The position numbers and the translations under genes are program-made. A stretch of 64,000 bases of DNA, taken from positions 27,223,501-27,287,500 of the forward strand of contig CM055315.2 in NCBI GenBank assembly GCA_029255685.2, read 5' to 3'. The notes under the pieces are model-generated. The model was not told where the DNA came from. It saw nothing but the letters and a program-made list of their open reading frames with translations, and did not search any database. Positions 25,148 to 37,984 of the stretch are shown here, in pieces (the first letter of the stretch is position 1; the number at the start of each line of letters is the position of its first letter). This stretch comes from Silene conica (lineage: Eukaryota; Streptophyta; Magnoliopsida; Caryophyllales; Caryophyllaceae).

Positions 25148-28128
25148 TGTAACATCCCAATATTTCGGGACTTGGAAGTTTAAAGATTTTAAGTTCAAGT
25201 TCGAGAAATAATTTATATTTCGTAATTTGTGGAAATTCATTTAAATAAATGATTAATTTATACGAGAATATTTTAAAGGATTTAAATAAGGTTTCATTTA
25301 ACGGCTTAATTTACGTCTTAGCAATTTAATTTCATAGTCCGGAAATATTTATATCGTCGTAAGTTTATAGTTACCTTAAGTTGGTGTTTTTAACTTAAAC
25401 CGTCTTAAAACTTGTCTTATGGGCCTAACTTGTTAATGGACCCACTTTCCCTCTTTTTCCTCACAAAACCCTAACCCCACCATCCTCCACCTCTCTTCTT
25501 CATTTCATTTTTCAGATTTGCAAACATTTAGCAAACACCATTTTTGCATCTTTTCTCCTTCAACCTTAAAACGTTCATAAAATCTTCGTTTCTTATCCGA
25601 TTAAGACGATTTTCGCGGCTACGGATTCCTTGTCTCGGGCCCGTCTTTTTAAGGTAATCAATCTTGCATTTTGTGACAGTTGCAATTTCGGCCTGTTTGG
25701 GATATTTCGAAATTCGTGATTAGTTTTGATGTTTTGTCGTTTTAGGCGGTGTTTGTGTTAGCCGGAAGAGGACTTGGTGATTATTCAACAAGATCTTGAA
25801 GGTTTCGCTAACTAAAGGTGACGATAATGAGAAACTCGGCCTTTATGTGTATATTAGCAAGTTTGATGTGTTCTTATGATTAGTTTCTGATTTTGTTGAA
25901 GTATAATGTTTAAAGGACTTAGTAACATGATTAGGAATGTTTTATTGTGATGAATTCATGCTTGTTGATGTTCATATGCTCATATGTTGTTTTCTGAAAA
26001 TTTACACATTTTGCGACGGATACTTGATATAATCATTTGAGGATTGTTATGGGATTTGTATGCTGTTAGGATAGTAGTATTGGATGTTTATAATGTTGGG
26101 CAAATCATACTTGTAGCCATTATTGAAGATTGTACGTCGATTTGTGAAGTTTTGAAAGGGCTGGAAAAACCCGAAATTCGTATCAGGCTCTCTGAGGCGG
26201 TCGACCGACCGGCCGCCGGTCGACCGGCTGGGAGCGCATCTTGAGTGTTTTTCGTATTTTGAAGTTTTTGGCCTTAGGACTGCCAGCCGGCCGACCGGCT
26301 GCCTGCCGACCGGCCGGTAGTCTCTTGTGTAGTGTTTTGTGTTGTTTTGCGAAGAACATAGGAAAGAAAGGAAGCCCAGCCGGCAGACCGGCCGCCTGCC
26401 AGCCGGCTGGGAGTACGTGTGGGAATGGTTTACGAGTTTATGAAGGCTAGGGTATTGGGTTCCCAGCCGGCCGACCGGCTGCCTGCCGACCGGCTGGGAG
26501 TCTCTTGTGATTCCTTGTTTTTAAAGAGAAAGTCTGAGAGGGTCACCAGCCGGCCGACCGGCTGCCTGCCGACCGGCTGGGGACCCCTGTAGGCGGTTTT
26601 GTTGTAATTCATTCGTAACTTTCAATCGGTTAATCGGTTTTTATTGAAACTCGTTTTGTGTACCCGTGATATGTATTTGAGGTCCCCGGGGGATGGGCAA
26701 CATTATATTGGGTTCGGAAATGGGGTAAGGATAGAGACCCCCCGGTCGGGTAACCGAAAGGGAAACCGGCTCTCCCTCAACTTAGTTCCCGGGGTCAATT
26801 AAGTGTTGATTAGAAGTTAAAGGTAGAACTATAGAGTAGTTCATAGACTTGGATGATATTGTTTTGATGCGTATTAAGTTATGCCTTAAGCTGGCCTCTG
26901 AACTTAATACGTAGGTTGTTTGTCGTGTATGGGAACATGCGTTGAGTTTTCGCCTCCGAGTTCCATACATGTCTGTTTGTCGTGTCTGGGACATGCGTTG
27001 AGTTTTCGCCTCTGAGTCCAGACATGTATGTGTGATCGCGTCAGGACATGCCTTAAGCTGGCCTCTGAGTCTGACGAGTAGAGCAACTGCACGACGGGGC
27101 AGTCAGGTTGTCATACCTTACCCGGAGTGCAGGTGTTTGGTGCTAGAACATGCGTTGAGTTTTCGCCTCTGAGTTTAGTTCCTTGTGATGTAGTAGGGGA
27201 ACATGCGTTGAGTTTTCGCCTCTGAGTTCCTTACTTGTGATAGTGAATTGAATGCTAGTCCATGCGTTGAGTTTTCGCCTCTGAGTCTAGTGTTCTGTGA
27301 TAGCCGGTCCATGCGTTGAGTTTTCGCCTCTGAGTCCTTGCTTGATATTGTGAACTTGGTATCTAGGTTATGCGTTAAGATGTCGCCTCTGAACCTTTAT
27401 ACTTGCTGAATGTTTGGTAATTAGGTTATGTCTTAAGTTGACCGCTGAACCTCTTTACTTGATGTTATATCTGCTTGCCTTCGAGTTTGGTACAGTGTCA
27501 GATATGCATGTTGAAGTTTGTGAATATATCGCTTGAGTTGTAATCTGTTCATCCAAGGCATTGGATGACTCTTTTATCGGTTTCATAAATAGTTGGATTG
27601 AAAGACCCCCCGACTGGGTAACCAGTAGGGAAACCGGCTCTCCTTCCTAACGGTTTATGAAGTTGGTTGAGAGCCGTGCACTAGAGTTTGCATGATAGTA
27701 TGAGGACAGTTGATGAGTTGTTTATGCTTCACATGTTATATATGTTGGAGTATTCTGTATTGCTTTATGTGTTACGTGTTGTCACAAAAGGTGGCTAGGA
27801 GAACTCTAGTCACTCCCCACTGATTGTGGCGTACATGTTTACATGTATGTAGGTACATGATAGGTGGTTGGCAGAGGGTTGCATGGAGCTAGCGAGCGAT
27901 GATCCTATTCATCGATTGACTCACACGTTTACGTTAGCTAGACTTAGTTTACATTTCAGTTTGAGTGCCTGTAGGGATGTACCATCCCAGGCTATTTGTA
28001 TATGTATTTTACTTTCAGTTACAGTTTTTAATTCACCTCGCATGTTAGTTATGTTAAAAAGTTTTAATTCCGCTGCATTTATAGTATTTTGTATGTTTTA
28101 TATTTCCGCTTTCGCGAGGGGTTTTACA
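25148..28128 (+). repeat. 3' LTR of element D
   Basis: Near-identical partner of 18922-21903. It has the same GC-rich units (about 26197-26580) and stem-loop array (26870-27458). In unit 3 the right arm reads GTCCAGACA, which pairs better with TGTCTGGGAC than the GTCTAGACA of the other LTR. Confidence 0.92.
26870..27458. repeat. Ten stem-loops with constant loop and variable stems (D 3' LTR)
   Basis: Second copy of the array at 20645-21233, offset by about 6225 bases, with a handful of single-base differences. All ten units are present, so the structure was intact at insertion. Confidence 0.9.
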
Positions 28129-28133
28129 GTAGA

Positions 28134-28253
28134 AATACGATTTATAAAATAATAACAGTTTACGCAAAATACTTTATAAACATTCCATTTGAAATACTTG
28201 TATAAAACATGGTTTGACTGTCGTTGACCGAGGCTAAAATACGGGGTATTACA
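28134..28253 (-). repeat. 3' LTR of element C, terminal fragment
   Basis: Resumes the C LTR after D and ends GGGGTATTACA. The sequence through the D insertion site is uninterrupted in the other C LTR near 33868. Confidence 0.92.
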
Positions 28254-31025
28254 GTCTTCCTTACTTAAAATGAACTTCGTTCCGAAGTTCACCACCCAGT
28301 AACGATAACGAAACACATAACAACATAAGACAAGCACAAGTAGTACATATAAGTTGTCATTCCAAACGCGAAGTGTTACACTTTATCCCCCTTAAGAAAC
28401 TTTGTCCCCAAACTTTAACATACGACAGAAGTACCAGACACTTAAAGAATCGCATCATTGACCGAAACATAGCAAATTAGAACAACAGACTCCATGCATG
28501 GTCAACCTTAGTCAATCACAACATACCAATTGTCATATCATAAGTCATTAAGATTTTGCAATCCTACCCTTCTTAAGACATTGTTACGTCCCCGTAACCC
28601 CATTGTAAAATAACACATCCAATGCTCATGGAGGTTACCGGAACAACAGTCACAAATCGTCTGATACGCTAATCACTCTATACTGGGCAACTAGCATCCA
28701 ACTCTTAACGCAACAAGACACATTTGTCATTTTCGTGCTACATAGTAAAACAAAAGCAAGGTAACTAGTATCTATATTCCCTTGGAAATTTTGACACAAA
28801 AATTAACACATTACATCAATGTAGACAATCAGCTAACCCATAGTTTATAATTGACAAATTAAAACATTGCATGCTCATAATCATATTATAGAAGCAAATT
28901 CATATTCTAGAAAAAGCATAGGGCAAAATTTAATTAATGTAATTAAACACGAAACAACGACATATTTCACGAGATATACACCAATTATAGACTAGCAAGT
29001 CAGCTTAGCATTTCTAGGTATACATAGATTAAAATCGCACAGTTACATTTCCCATCTACTCACATTAAATCATTTCGCATAAAACTAGTATAACTTGCAA
29101 GATAAGAGGTCTATATCATGTGGAATAATTTCATATTCAGGCAAAATTTCATCAAGATGTAGCTACAGACTCTATCATGTTGCAAATAATTACCATAATC
29201 GTCAAACATCAGCTTGATCATGGATTATCACCTTGAAAATATTTTTAAACTTTCAAAACGATGAAGTTGTAATTAATGACAATTTATAAACACGAAACAC
29301 CGACAATTTTTACAAGTTACAGATTGAAAACAAATCTAGCATTCCTACAATTCACATGTCAACCACGTTGCTAATTCAATATATAGTAATCATATTTAGA
29401 CATAACAATACGTAATTCACCTTGTGGCATAACAATAGCATCGGAATAAATGAAACCAACTTTATGTAAAACTCACCAAAATAATTAAGGTTATATTATT
29501 ATATAATAAGGTTCATATCCATATCATATGCGTACTGTTCATGCTACTAACGTCATATCAGAATATTACATGGTTACATAACATAATGCACATTTGATCG
29601 ATTAAACTTTTATCTTTAAAACTTTACCATTTCAACAATCATACATCATGCAACAACTTCCAAAAATCATAATTAAATAACTGTTTAGCTATTTTGCGAG
29701 CTATTATAGTTTTTAGAAAATATAATGAATTAACTAATCATAGGAAAAAAAAAGAAAAAAATAATCAAAAGCAAAACTTAAGGGAATTATTTATAACAAT
29801 TTTTTTTTTTTTTACAACTCAGTTGGTCTGAACAAAACTTTACAGCAATTAAACAGAAAATTGAGCAACTTGCAAAAATCACACTTAAATAACGACTCAT
29901 TAATATTCTATGTGGCTTATCATTTTGAAAACGGGAATGAATATCCTAAACAGTGGAGTTGAAATTATGCATAAACAATAACTACGTTTTAAAGGATTTC
30001 TTTTTTTTTTTTTCAAAAACATGTGTCAAAACAGAACTTTGCAGTAGCAATCTAACTAATGTCGACTAAAATATTTATTCCTCGTAAAATATAACTCGGA
30101 TACACATGAACCAAAAGCATTGGAAAGCTAATTCAGAAGGTTATCACACATAAAATTTTCATATTCATATAGAGAACACACTTTAAATGACAGCCCGTAC
30201 AACAAGGTAACATTCTGAAAATTTATCTAACTCTTGTTCTAGAAAAAAAATCACTTCACATGATCACATTTACATACAACCATTCTTCTTCCAAACATGT
30301 TAACATATCATCAAAGCATAGAAATCACGTTGTACCATATTAACATTTATTCATCATTTTAAGCTGTAATTGTCATCTAAAACACGGTAAAGATTGCGAA
30401 ACAGAAAAGTAGACCAACTAAATGACTGAATATTTATACATGTATATACAAATGTAACACATAACTATATAACGCTCATGGCTTAGGGCATCACATTCCG
30501 CATATCACTAGACATGGATCACTCAAACACCTAAATCTGATCATTCATATCCAAATACCAGCCAATATATTACATAATTACGATAGTCATTTAATAATCA
30601 GATATCATATGGACATGTCATAAGACTACATAATAGGATCACATCACTCTATCTATGGCTCAATAAATATAGATCCATACACATATACACATACTCATGT
30701 TCTCATACAATATAAATCCCATACAACACAGACCAACCATATTTCACATAATACCTACCTCATTCCTTTTCTGCGGAAACGTTAGTGCAAAATATATATA
30801 CATTGGGTCTTGCCCTTTATTCTATACTACCCATGCTCTACATCTCTCAAGGGTGACTAGGTTAGACTGAAAGGGCCAGTGGCTTGGTTTGAGGGGGCCC
30901 CTAACTCATCCCAATCCTGGGGCTCCTAACAGTTACTAACCTGGGGTTCATTTTATTAGACTCTTTCTACGTTCATTATTATTCATTTGGTTTAAGCCTG
31001 AGGATCGTTCGCTCTGATACCACTT
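28254..31025 (-). other. Interior of element C, non-coding
   Basis: No coding domain. On the left is the hairpin GAACTTCG-TTC-CGAAGTTC (28272-28290) next to the polypurine tract. On the right is an A-family-like leader with GGGGCCCC (30894-30901) and an iMet primer site (31011-31022). The middle is AT-rich, with T runs near 29803 and 30002, and resembles nothing else in the window. Confidence 0.82.
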
Positions 31026-33989
31026 TGTAACACCCCCATTTATTTAAGAGCCTTTAGCAAGACATTCTCAACTAAATAGAGTTGTTACCATCTCGGAATG
31101 TCCGAGGAAGTGAATAACAAAGTAAAACAACCAAAGTACTTTATAAAAACTGATAAAATTTAAACTTGGTTATTACAGTTACTACATAACAGAAAAGAAA
31201 ATACAACTGATGACTTCTCTAGATGTGATATAATTCTAAGTCGGTCCAAAGTACGCATCTCACATTCCTGCCCCAACTCCTAGCTCATCTGTCTCTGACC
31301 TACGGAATCTACTCCCCATTCCGGATCATCGTAGGTGTACACGAATACACTGTCAACCTCACGGTTGAGTAGGGTAACACAATAATTATAATGCAAGAAT
31401 TATGATATGCAAATGCAATGATATGCTCGAGCTCAATCTCAATCTCAAACTCATACCCTTGCACCAAGCCATACCGAACCTCCCGGCAGACTATAATCGG
31501 TCGTCACCGAACACCAGCTCAATAGCTGATAAGACACCATGCCTGGTCTGCAGAACCACCCTGGGCTTTATATTAGAACAATATCTGACCATAACTTTCT
31601 CAGTAACCAATGCATATGCTATGCTCATGAATGCCACAATATAATTATTTAATCATGCTATCAAATACTGAAATACTCATGTCATTGCCAATAATCCACA
31701 ATCAATCCAACCAATATCATTATTATATAATTCATGCTTGCATCCATCACATACAAGGCAACATCCTTTCATAACACATCACAGAGTAAACATCCATTCA
31801 TATCACTTCATAAAGTATAGTGTCAGTGTATCCTACCTGGATAGCAATGTAATCTAACAACAAGCCAGCAAGTAAACCGAATTATGCCTCGTCAACATCG
31901 TCACCTAACAATTATAATATACGTAATCACTAACTAATACAATTATGCAAACTAATATAATATATAAATCATTTCAATTAGTTATTCGTTCATATTTATA
32001 TTTTATTGCTCATAACCACGTACATGTAATTATCACAATATTATATCACTAATCGCTTATTAACAAATATATTGAACTACTTATAAAAACATTATAATAA
32101 ATTTATCCCACACTAACAATTGAAAACATACTAATTATAGTATACCATTCTAATAATCAATTATTACTACTTTTAATAAAATAGAATACTCAAACATTAG
32201 TATCAATATTAATACTAATAATTACAACAACAATAACATAAACAATAATAATCAAAATAACAATAATAAGCATAATAACACAAACAGCCCCTTAGATCCT
32301 GGGTTCGAATCCCACGACCAACAGTAAAACAAAAATATTCTCAGACCATCCAACCACTCTGATCCGTACAGCCCACCAGGTTCACGGCATCACCGCCACC
32401 AACCAAGAGACCCACGACCATCACCATCTATTCTAAACTCAACTATGTACTACCCTCTACGACTTCCACCCATTGTACACCACCAGTGACCACCACGTCA
32501 ACCACCACAACAATTCTAAACAGCCTGCACACACGTTATTACTTAGTTTTCAGCAACTCGTTTATGCACTCCCTTCTTATCGCGCTGACTCCTCTCACCA
32601 CCATGCCCCACACTACCCCTGGCTACCACCGTAGTCACCACTGACTCACGGTGGTTCCAGAGGTACCCCACACTTACCCTCGTCCTCATCTGAACCACCA
32701 CGATAACCTCCCTAACTTCACTGCTCATACACGACTCATAACCCCCCTGTTCTGACTCGACTGTTTTGAACGACCACCATCGACGACATTCTCCACCCAT
32801 GGCCACCACACCAACACTAGGGTGGTCGTTCCTACACCAGTAACCTTCCACTCACAACCCAGATGCAAAAACTACCCCCAAATAGACCCAAAACCGGACA
32901 CAATAAGACATCAGTCCCGCATCCCTATTTCTGGTTTGAACCCGAAATTACTTGCTTATGGTGGTGCTCCGACCACCACAAGCCAACCTACCACCACCCA
33001 CGCAACTTACTAACATCATAATACCATTACACATAGATTCGTACCAAAACAGACCTGTTTACACACTTCAAATAACAACTGGAAAAAAACACGAAACAGA
33101 GACGAACAACATTAACTGTCGACAATTATCGCGTTTATGGTGATGCCCACGGTGGTCCTTTGGTTGTTGACGATGGTAGGTTTGTGAAGGGTCGTACAAC
33201 GGTTACTCTAGGTCAAAGTATTCTACGTCGAAGTTCATTAGGAGCGAGAATGAAAGCCTTGAACTTACCTCGATGATGAGCGACGAAGGTGATAATGCGT
33301 GATTTGCAGCTCTTTCTTCCCTTCTCCTCCACCTCACGGTGGTGGCTGCTAGGGTATACAAGACATGGGGGATGGGATGGGTGTTTAGGGTTAGGGTAGG
33401 ACATGTAGAAGGGTTACAACGAGATATGGAGGCTGTTGACACAAAGGGTATTAGGGTTTGATTTAACATAATATGTCGATGGGTTTGTGTATGTCGTTTG
33501 CATTGTTTCTCTTCCATGGTCAAATTCGATCCTAACCCGAGTCCAAGCCCATAACAAATAGTCCATCACGCATATCGCAGCACTATACTATCTATATATA
33601 CCGTTCTCGCATCGTAAATTAAATTAGCAAGTACATATAATAAATTATACTAATTAACTATGTAATTAGTACTAATAAATATAAATTAAATTAATTATAA
33701 TAATATAAAATTATTTGTACTTTCATAAGAATATATAAAAAAATTAGAATTTAAATATAATTACGACTTAAATAATAAAACGAGTATAAACGAGAAATAA
33801 ATATAAAATATGAAATATATTTAATTATTAATATATTATCAAAATAAAGAAATAAGAAATAATCGTAGAAATACGATTTATAAAATAATAACAGTTTACG
33901 CAAAATACTTTATAAACATTCCATTTGAAATACTTGTATAAAACATGGTTTGATTGTCGTTGACCGAGGCTAAAATACGGGGTATTACA
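31026..33989 (-). repeat. 5' LTR of element C
   Basis: Complete LTR, about 2.96 kb, TGTAACACCCCC to GGTATTACA, followed by the target duplication AAGAC. It carries the second GGTTCGAATCC motif (32302-32312). The short frames inside have near-identical twins in the left LTR and no domain resemblance. Confidence 0.92.
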
Positions 33990-33994
33990 AAGAC

Positions 33995-35667
33995 GACACC
34001 TCAAGATAAGATAAATAAAGCACGGTAGTCAGGCCTTACAATTTTCGTACAATCATCACTTAAGGTCACAACGTCTCGGAACATCCTTTCATCATATCTC
34101 CATAATACCTCAACATCAACAAACATCTTTACAACTACCCCTTTTCCATCACTAACTACATCCCTCAGATTATCAACTTTCAAGATCATAAACTCTCACG
34201 ACCATCAACCCTTAAGTCCTTCCACCCTCAAGAACTCTATCTAATCAAATCAATGGATTAATCCATAGCAATCTCTATACCCTCAAAAGATGAAGACCTC
34301 GATCCATTATAATCATTGTCAACATGATCATTCACTAAGTCAACGCTAAAAACTCTTTAACATTAACATCTCGCAAGCCCATAAATTATAATTCATCTAT
34401 TTCACTCAATCCTTTAAAAGGTATAGTCAGTAAACATCTCCTCAACGGATATATCATAAATCCCTTCATAACTCACTAATAGTCATCAAAGATTCTTATT
34501 CCTCAAATATGGTATTCCAATTAAAAACGAGCATAGTCTCCAAAATTCCCAACGTGCTCAATCTAAACTCCATGATAACATTCAATTCATTTCCAACATT
34601 CAATCCTAGATCCATAAATAACTCGCATAACCTTTCCTTTAACACAAGACAAAAATCCAAAATTCCAACCATTAAGAGCATAATCCACGATATTCCAAAA
34701 TAAGATTATAAGATAAATCCACTCATTAGGTCTTTCACTTCTTATGAAACTAGTAAACCACAATTAAACGTCTTATGCCACATATCATTCACTCACTCTC
34801 TATCCACAATAAGAAATTCCTCAAGCACACAAAAGAACTTAAGAACCACTTATCCAAATGAGAGTTCATCATAACAACTATTCCCAAAATAAACTTCACA
34901 TGAACAAACTCCAACCCCAAAGTTAACTTCTTCTTGACAACCTCAAATACCAAAGTAAACTTCTTCTTAACAACCTCAAATCTCAAATTAACTCCCTCGT
35001 TACCAAACTCATAAATGCAATTTTCTTTCATACCTGAACATCCAAATCTGCCAATAAATTCTAACTTGATACCTCAAGAAACCACAAGGAGATCAACCTC
35101 AAAATCACCTCAAACACAGATAACACCAGCGAGTGATCCAAAAAGGATGAAAGTGCGATAAGAGTAATGCTCAAGGTTATCAAGGAAAAGTTTTGACCGA
35201 CATATAACCAAAAACTACATGTAAGACGTAAGATGGCAAGGACATTTTCAAAATTGACCATCTTTAAAAATCGATAAAGCATGCTCAGAAAAAGTTATAC
35301 ATGAACAACACGTTTTTGTACAATTAATGACGAAACGTAACATCAAGTCATAAACAACACAATATATAAACTATAGATTTCATACACTTAATAACGATGA
35401 ACATTAAGACTTAAACAAACAAATATACGAACCAAACATGTAATACAATTAATAACGATGCAAAACCTCAATGTATAAATGCACAATTGCATGATTAACA
35501 CAAATAACACAATTAATAATATACGAAACATTAACGCATAATAAAACAAGTAGATGAATTATATATTCAATACATTAAGTAACGATATGAAACAAAAGAC
35601 AACAAACAAATACATGAGCACACATGTAAAACAATTAACAACTATGCGAAATATTAAGGCATAAACA
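33995..35667 (-). other. B interior, segment 2
   Basis: AT-rich non-coding sequence between insertions C and A2. No domain is recognised in any frame. The last five bases, AAACA (35663-35667), are the left target duplication of A2. Confidence 0.72.
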
Positions 35668-37828
35668 TGTAACACCCCCATTTATTTAAGGGCCTGGACT
35701 AGGACTCCTCGGATAAATAAGGGTGTTACCATCTCGGTTTCCCGAGGCAGTAGATACAAAGGAAGATAAACAGTACTTTAAAATAAAATTTAACTCAAAC
35801 ATGTTCTTACAACTGTATTATAAAGTCTTAACAAAAGGAATAAAGTACAACTCATATATTGCTGTCTAAGGTGATCTAACATCTAGACTGGTCCGGATCC
35901 AAGCTCTTTCTCCCATAGCTCCCCCCTTAGAATCAGCCACCTGTCAATCTGCTCCCCAATAATTTGGTTCATCACAGGTGATCACGAATACACAGGGTCA
36001 ACCACGAGGTTGAGTAGGGAAAACAATAAATATGATAACAATATAATAACTCCGCGCCGATCCATCGCCAAATAAACTCCGCACCGATCCAACACCGTAT
36101 AAACTCCGCACCGATCCAACACCATATATACTCCGCACCGATCCAACACCAAATATACTCCGCACCGATCCAACACCAAATATACTCCGCACCGATCCAT
36201 CACCGTATCACAAGACCCAATATATGTATATTCACATTATATAATATCACAGAATAGTATAACAACTCAATATAACGATCACGTGATAGTATATAGCAAC
36301 ATGCTTAATGCCAAATAAGAACAGGGTACACGTTATTATAACCAGTACTTTCCCCTACCTGAAATAGCAGGAACGCAGACACAATCCGAGGTATGCTTAG
36401 AAATGTTTCACTCGAAACTCGCTACCTAAACAGGTATACGTAATGAATTAATAACTTATACGACTCCCTTAACGATCACACTTACTATAAATGGCAACCC
36501 CCCATAAGTAGAAAGTTTCCATAAATAGAAACTTTCCCGATATAGCAACTTCCAAAAATAGTAACTTCTAAATATAAAAACTTTCGTTTGAATTTCAAAT
36601 TATTCTATACATTACTACCATAACCAAAATTTCCATAAATACTCCCAAAAAATAACCCTTACTAAAACAATATTTTACCATAAATAAAAATATAACAACC
36701 ATAATTACAATTATATTACTAATAATAATAATAATAATAATAATAGTAAAAATAATAATAATAACGCAATAAGCAACAAAACAGCCCCCCTCCTTCAACG
36801 ACTCAACCACGACTCTAACAACCCCTCTAACAACCTCACGACCACCCCACTACCCGCCGACAACCACCATACGCAACACCCAAACCACCCACTCCATCAG
36901 TGACACCCATCACCACCGTCGACTCCCTCCAACAAGTCAGACCAGACACAAACCCAACCCTGGTTCCTCCCCTACACGACGCTGCTACCCCCTGAACAGC
37001 CCCCTGTCGACGCAACCTCCAGGGCTTCCACTGCGCACCACCACCTTCCACGTCCCCTTTGACACCTGACTGACAGACCCTGGTGGTGCCACTGTGTCGA
37101 CCTCCCCCGAGTCAACAGTGGTACCACCCCCTTACACACCTCTTCGTGAACACACAACCAGACCCAGACTCCAACCCCGACAACAGCCCCATCGAACACC
37201 ACTTTCTACACCACACCCTGTCCTTGTAACCACCGAGACCGACCACCCACTACACCCCTGACCACCGTGAACAAGGTAACAGAAACAAGGACTCAAAATA
37301 ACAACCTGACATCAAACGAGATCTAAGCAAAAGTGAGCAGACCAAACTCGATTACAATAATTGACAAGATACGACTCACGTACCTGTTTTTCCTGACCAC
37401 GACGATGGGGGTTAGACATGGCCAAAAAGACTGTAGGCACTCTCTCTCCTTTCTGTGAGGTGGTGGCTGTAAGATCTAGGGTTTTGTTTTGATGAGAAAG
37501 CTCTGAAATGAGAGCACAACCCCCCTCTTATATGGCGGCTTGCTTGGGTTTGAGGTGAGGGTGAGTGTAAGATTTAGATTAGGGTTGTGAGTCCATCATG
37601 GGCTGTGGTGTTTGTGCACATAAACCGAGGCGCAACACCACTCCCCTAGTGGTCTCGAGTTCGAAACCCAAGAGGACCCAAGACACTACCTCGAGAACCC
37701 TTGATCGAACCCCATCAAACACATAAACGTAGCCTAAAACTTATATGCAAAGGAAGTATTAAAACCGCATTTAACAACGTAACAAAATAAATCCCATAAC
37801 TAAACGTGACAAAAATCGAGGTATTACA
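35668..37828 (-). repeat. 3' LTR of chromovirus A2
   Basis: About 2.16 kb, TGTAACACCCCC to GGTATTACA. Six direct repeats of CTCCGCACCGATCCAACACC type lie at about 36050-36200, a perfect hairpin GAAAGTTTC/GAAACTTTC at 36511-36536, and an ATA/AAT microsatellite at about 36717-36775. The repeats give spurious frames in both directions. Confidence 0.94.
37527..37532 (-). promoter_or_regulatory. TATA-like box in the A2 LTR
   Basis: The minus strand reads CCATATAAGAGG. The same motif is at 55295-55300 in the other LTR, at 6338-6343 in A1 and near 63944 in F, which supports it as the conserved core promoter. Confidence 0.65.
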
Positions 37829-37865
37829 GTCTTCCCCCCTTAAAATGAACTTCGTCCCGAAGTTC
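37829..37865 (-). promoter_or_regulatory. Polypurine tract and adjoining hairpin of A2
   Basis: The minus strand reads AAGGGGGGAAGAC directly before the LTR, the plus-strand primer. Beside it is a perfect inverted repeat, GAACTTCG (37847-37854) and CGAAGTTC (37858-37865), with a 3-base loop. Confidence 0.85.
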
Positions 37866-37984
37866 AGCCACACTCAGGGTGACCAACAAACACAACTCAA
37901 ACAAACTTGTAACAAAACTTACTTAATTCACAGAACGTTACATTCCACCCCCCTTAAAGAAAAGTTACGTCCGCGTAACTTACC

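Larger units (their letters stand above)
18922..28128 (+). mobile_element. Non-coding LTR element D with hairpin-array LTRs
   Basis: Plus strand, inserted into the left LTR of C; TSD GTAGA at 18917-18921 and 28129-28133. Two LTRs of about 2.98 kb (18922-21903 and 25148-28128) start TGTAACATCCC and end GGGGTTTTACA and are nearly identical. The 3.2-kb interior has no recognisable protein domain. The inverted repeat AAGTTTCG-AGGA-CGAAACTT upstream of the polypurine tract ties it to the chromovirus group. It is non-autonomous. Confidence 0.92.
16022..33989 (-). mobile_element. Non-autonomous chromovirus-derived element C
   Basis: Minus strand, TSD AAGAC at 16017-16021 and 33990-33994. LTRs of almost 3 kb begin TGTAACACCCCC and end GGTATTACA like the A family. 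The interior (28254-31025) has no coding capacity. Its two ends, however, resemble those of A2: the hairpin and polypurine tract on one side, the leader with GGGGCCCC and the iMet site on the other. I infer that C is mobilised by A-family proteins. Its left LTR is split by element D. Confidence 0.9.

Noticed and set aside
35982-36203. Repeated CGVYLVLDR-like reading frame, repeated at 43443-43664
   Set aside because: A product of the six direct repeats in the A2 LTR; another minus-strand frame over the same bases is also open, so it is not coding.
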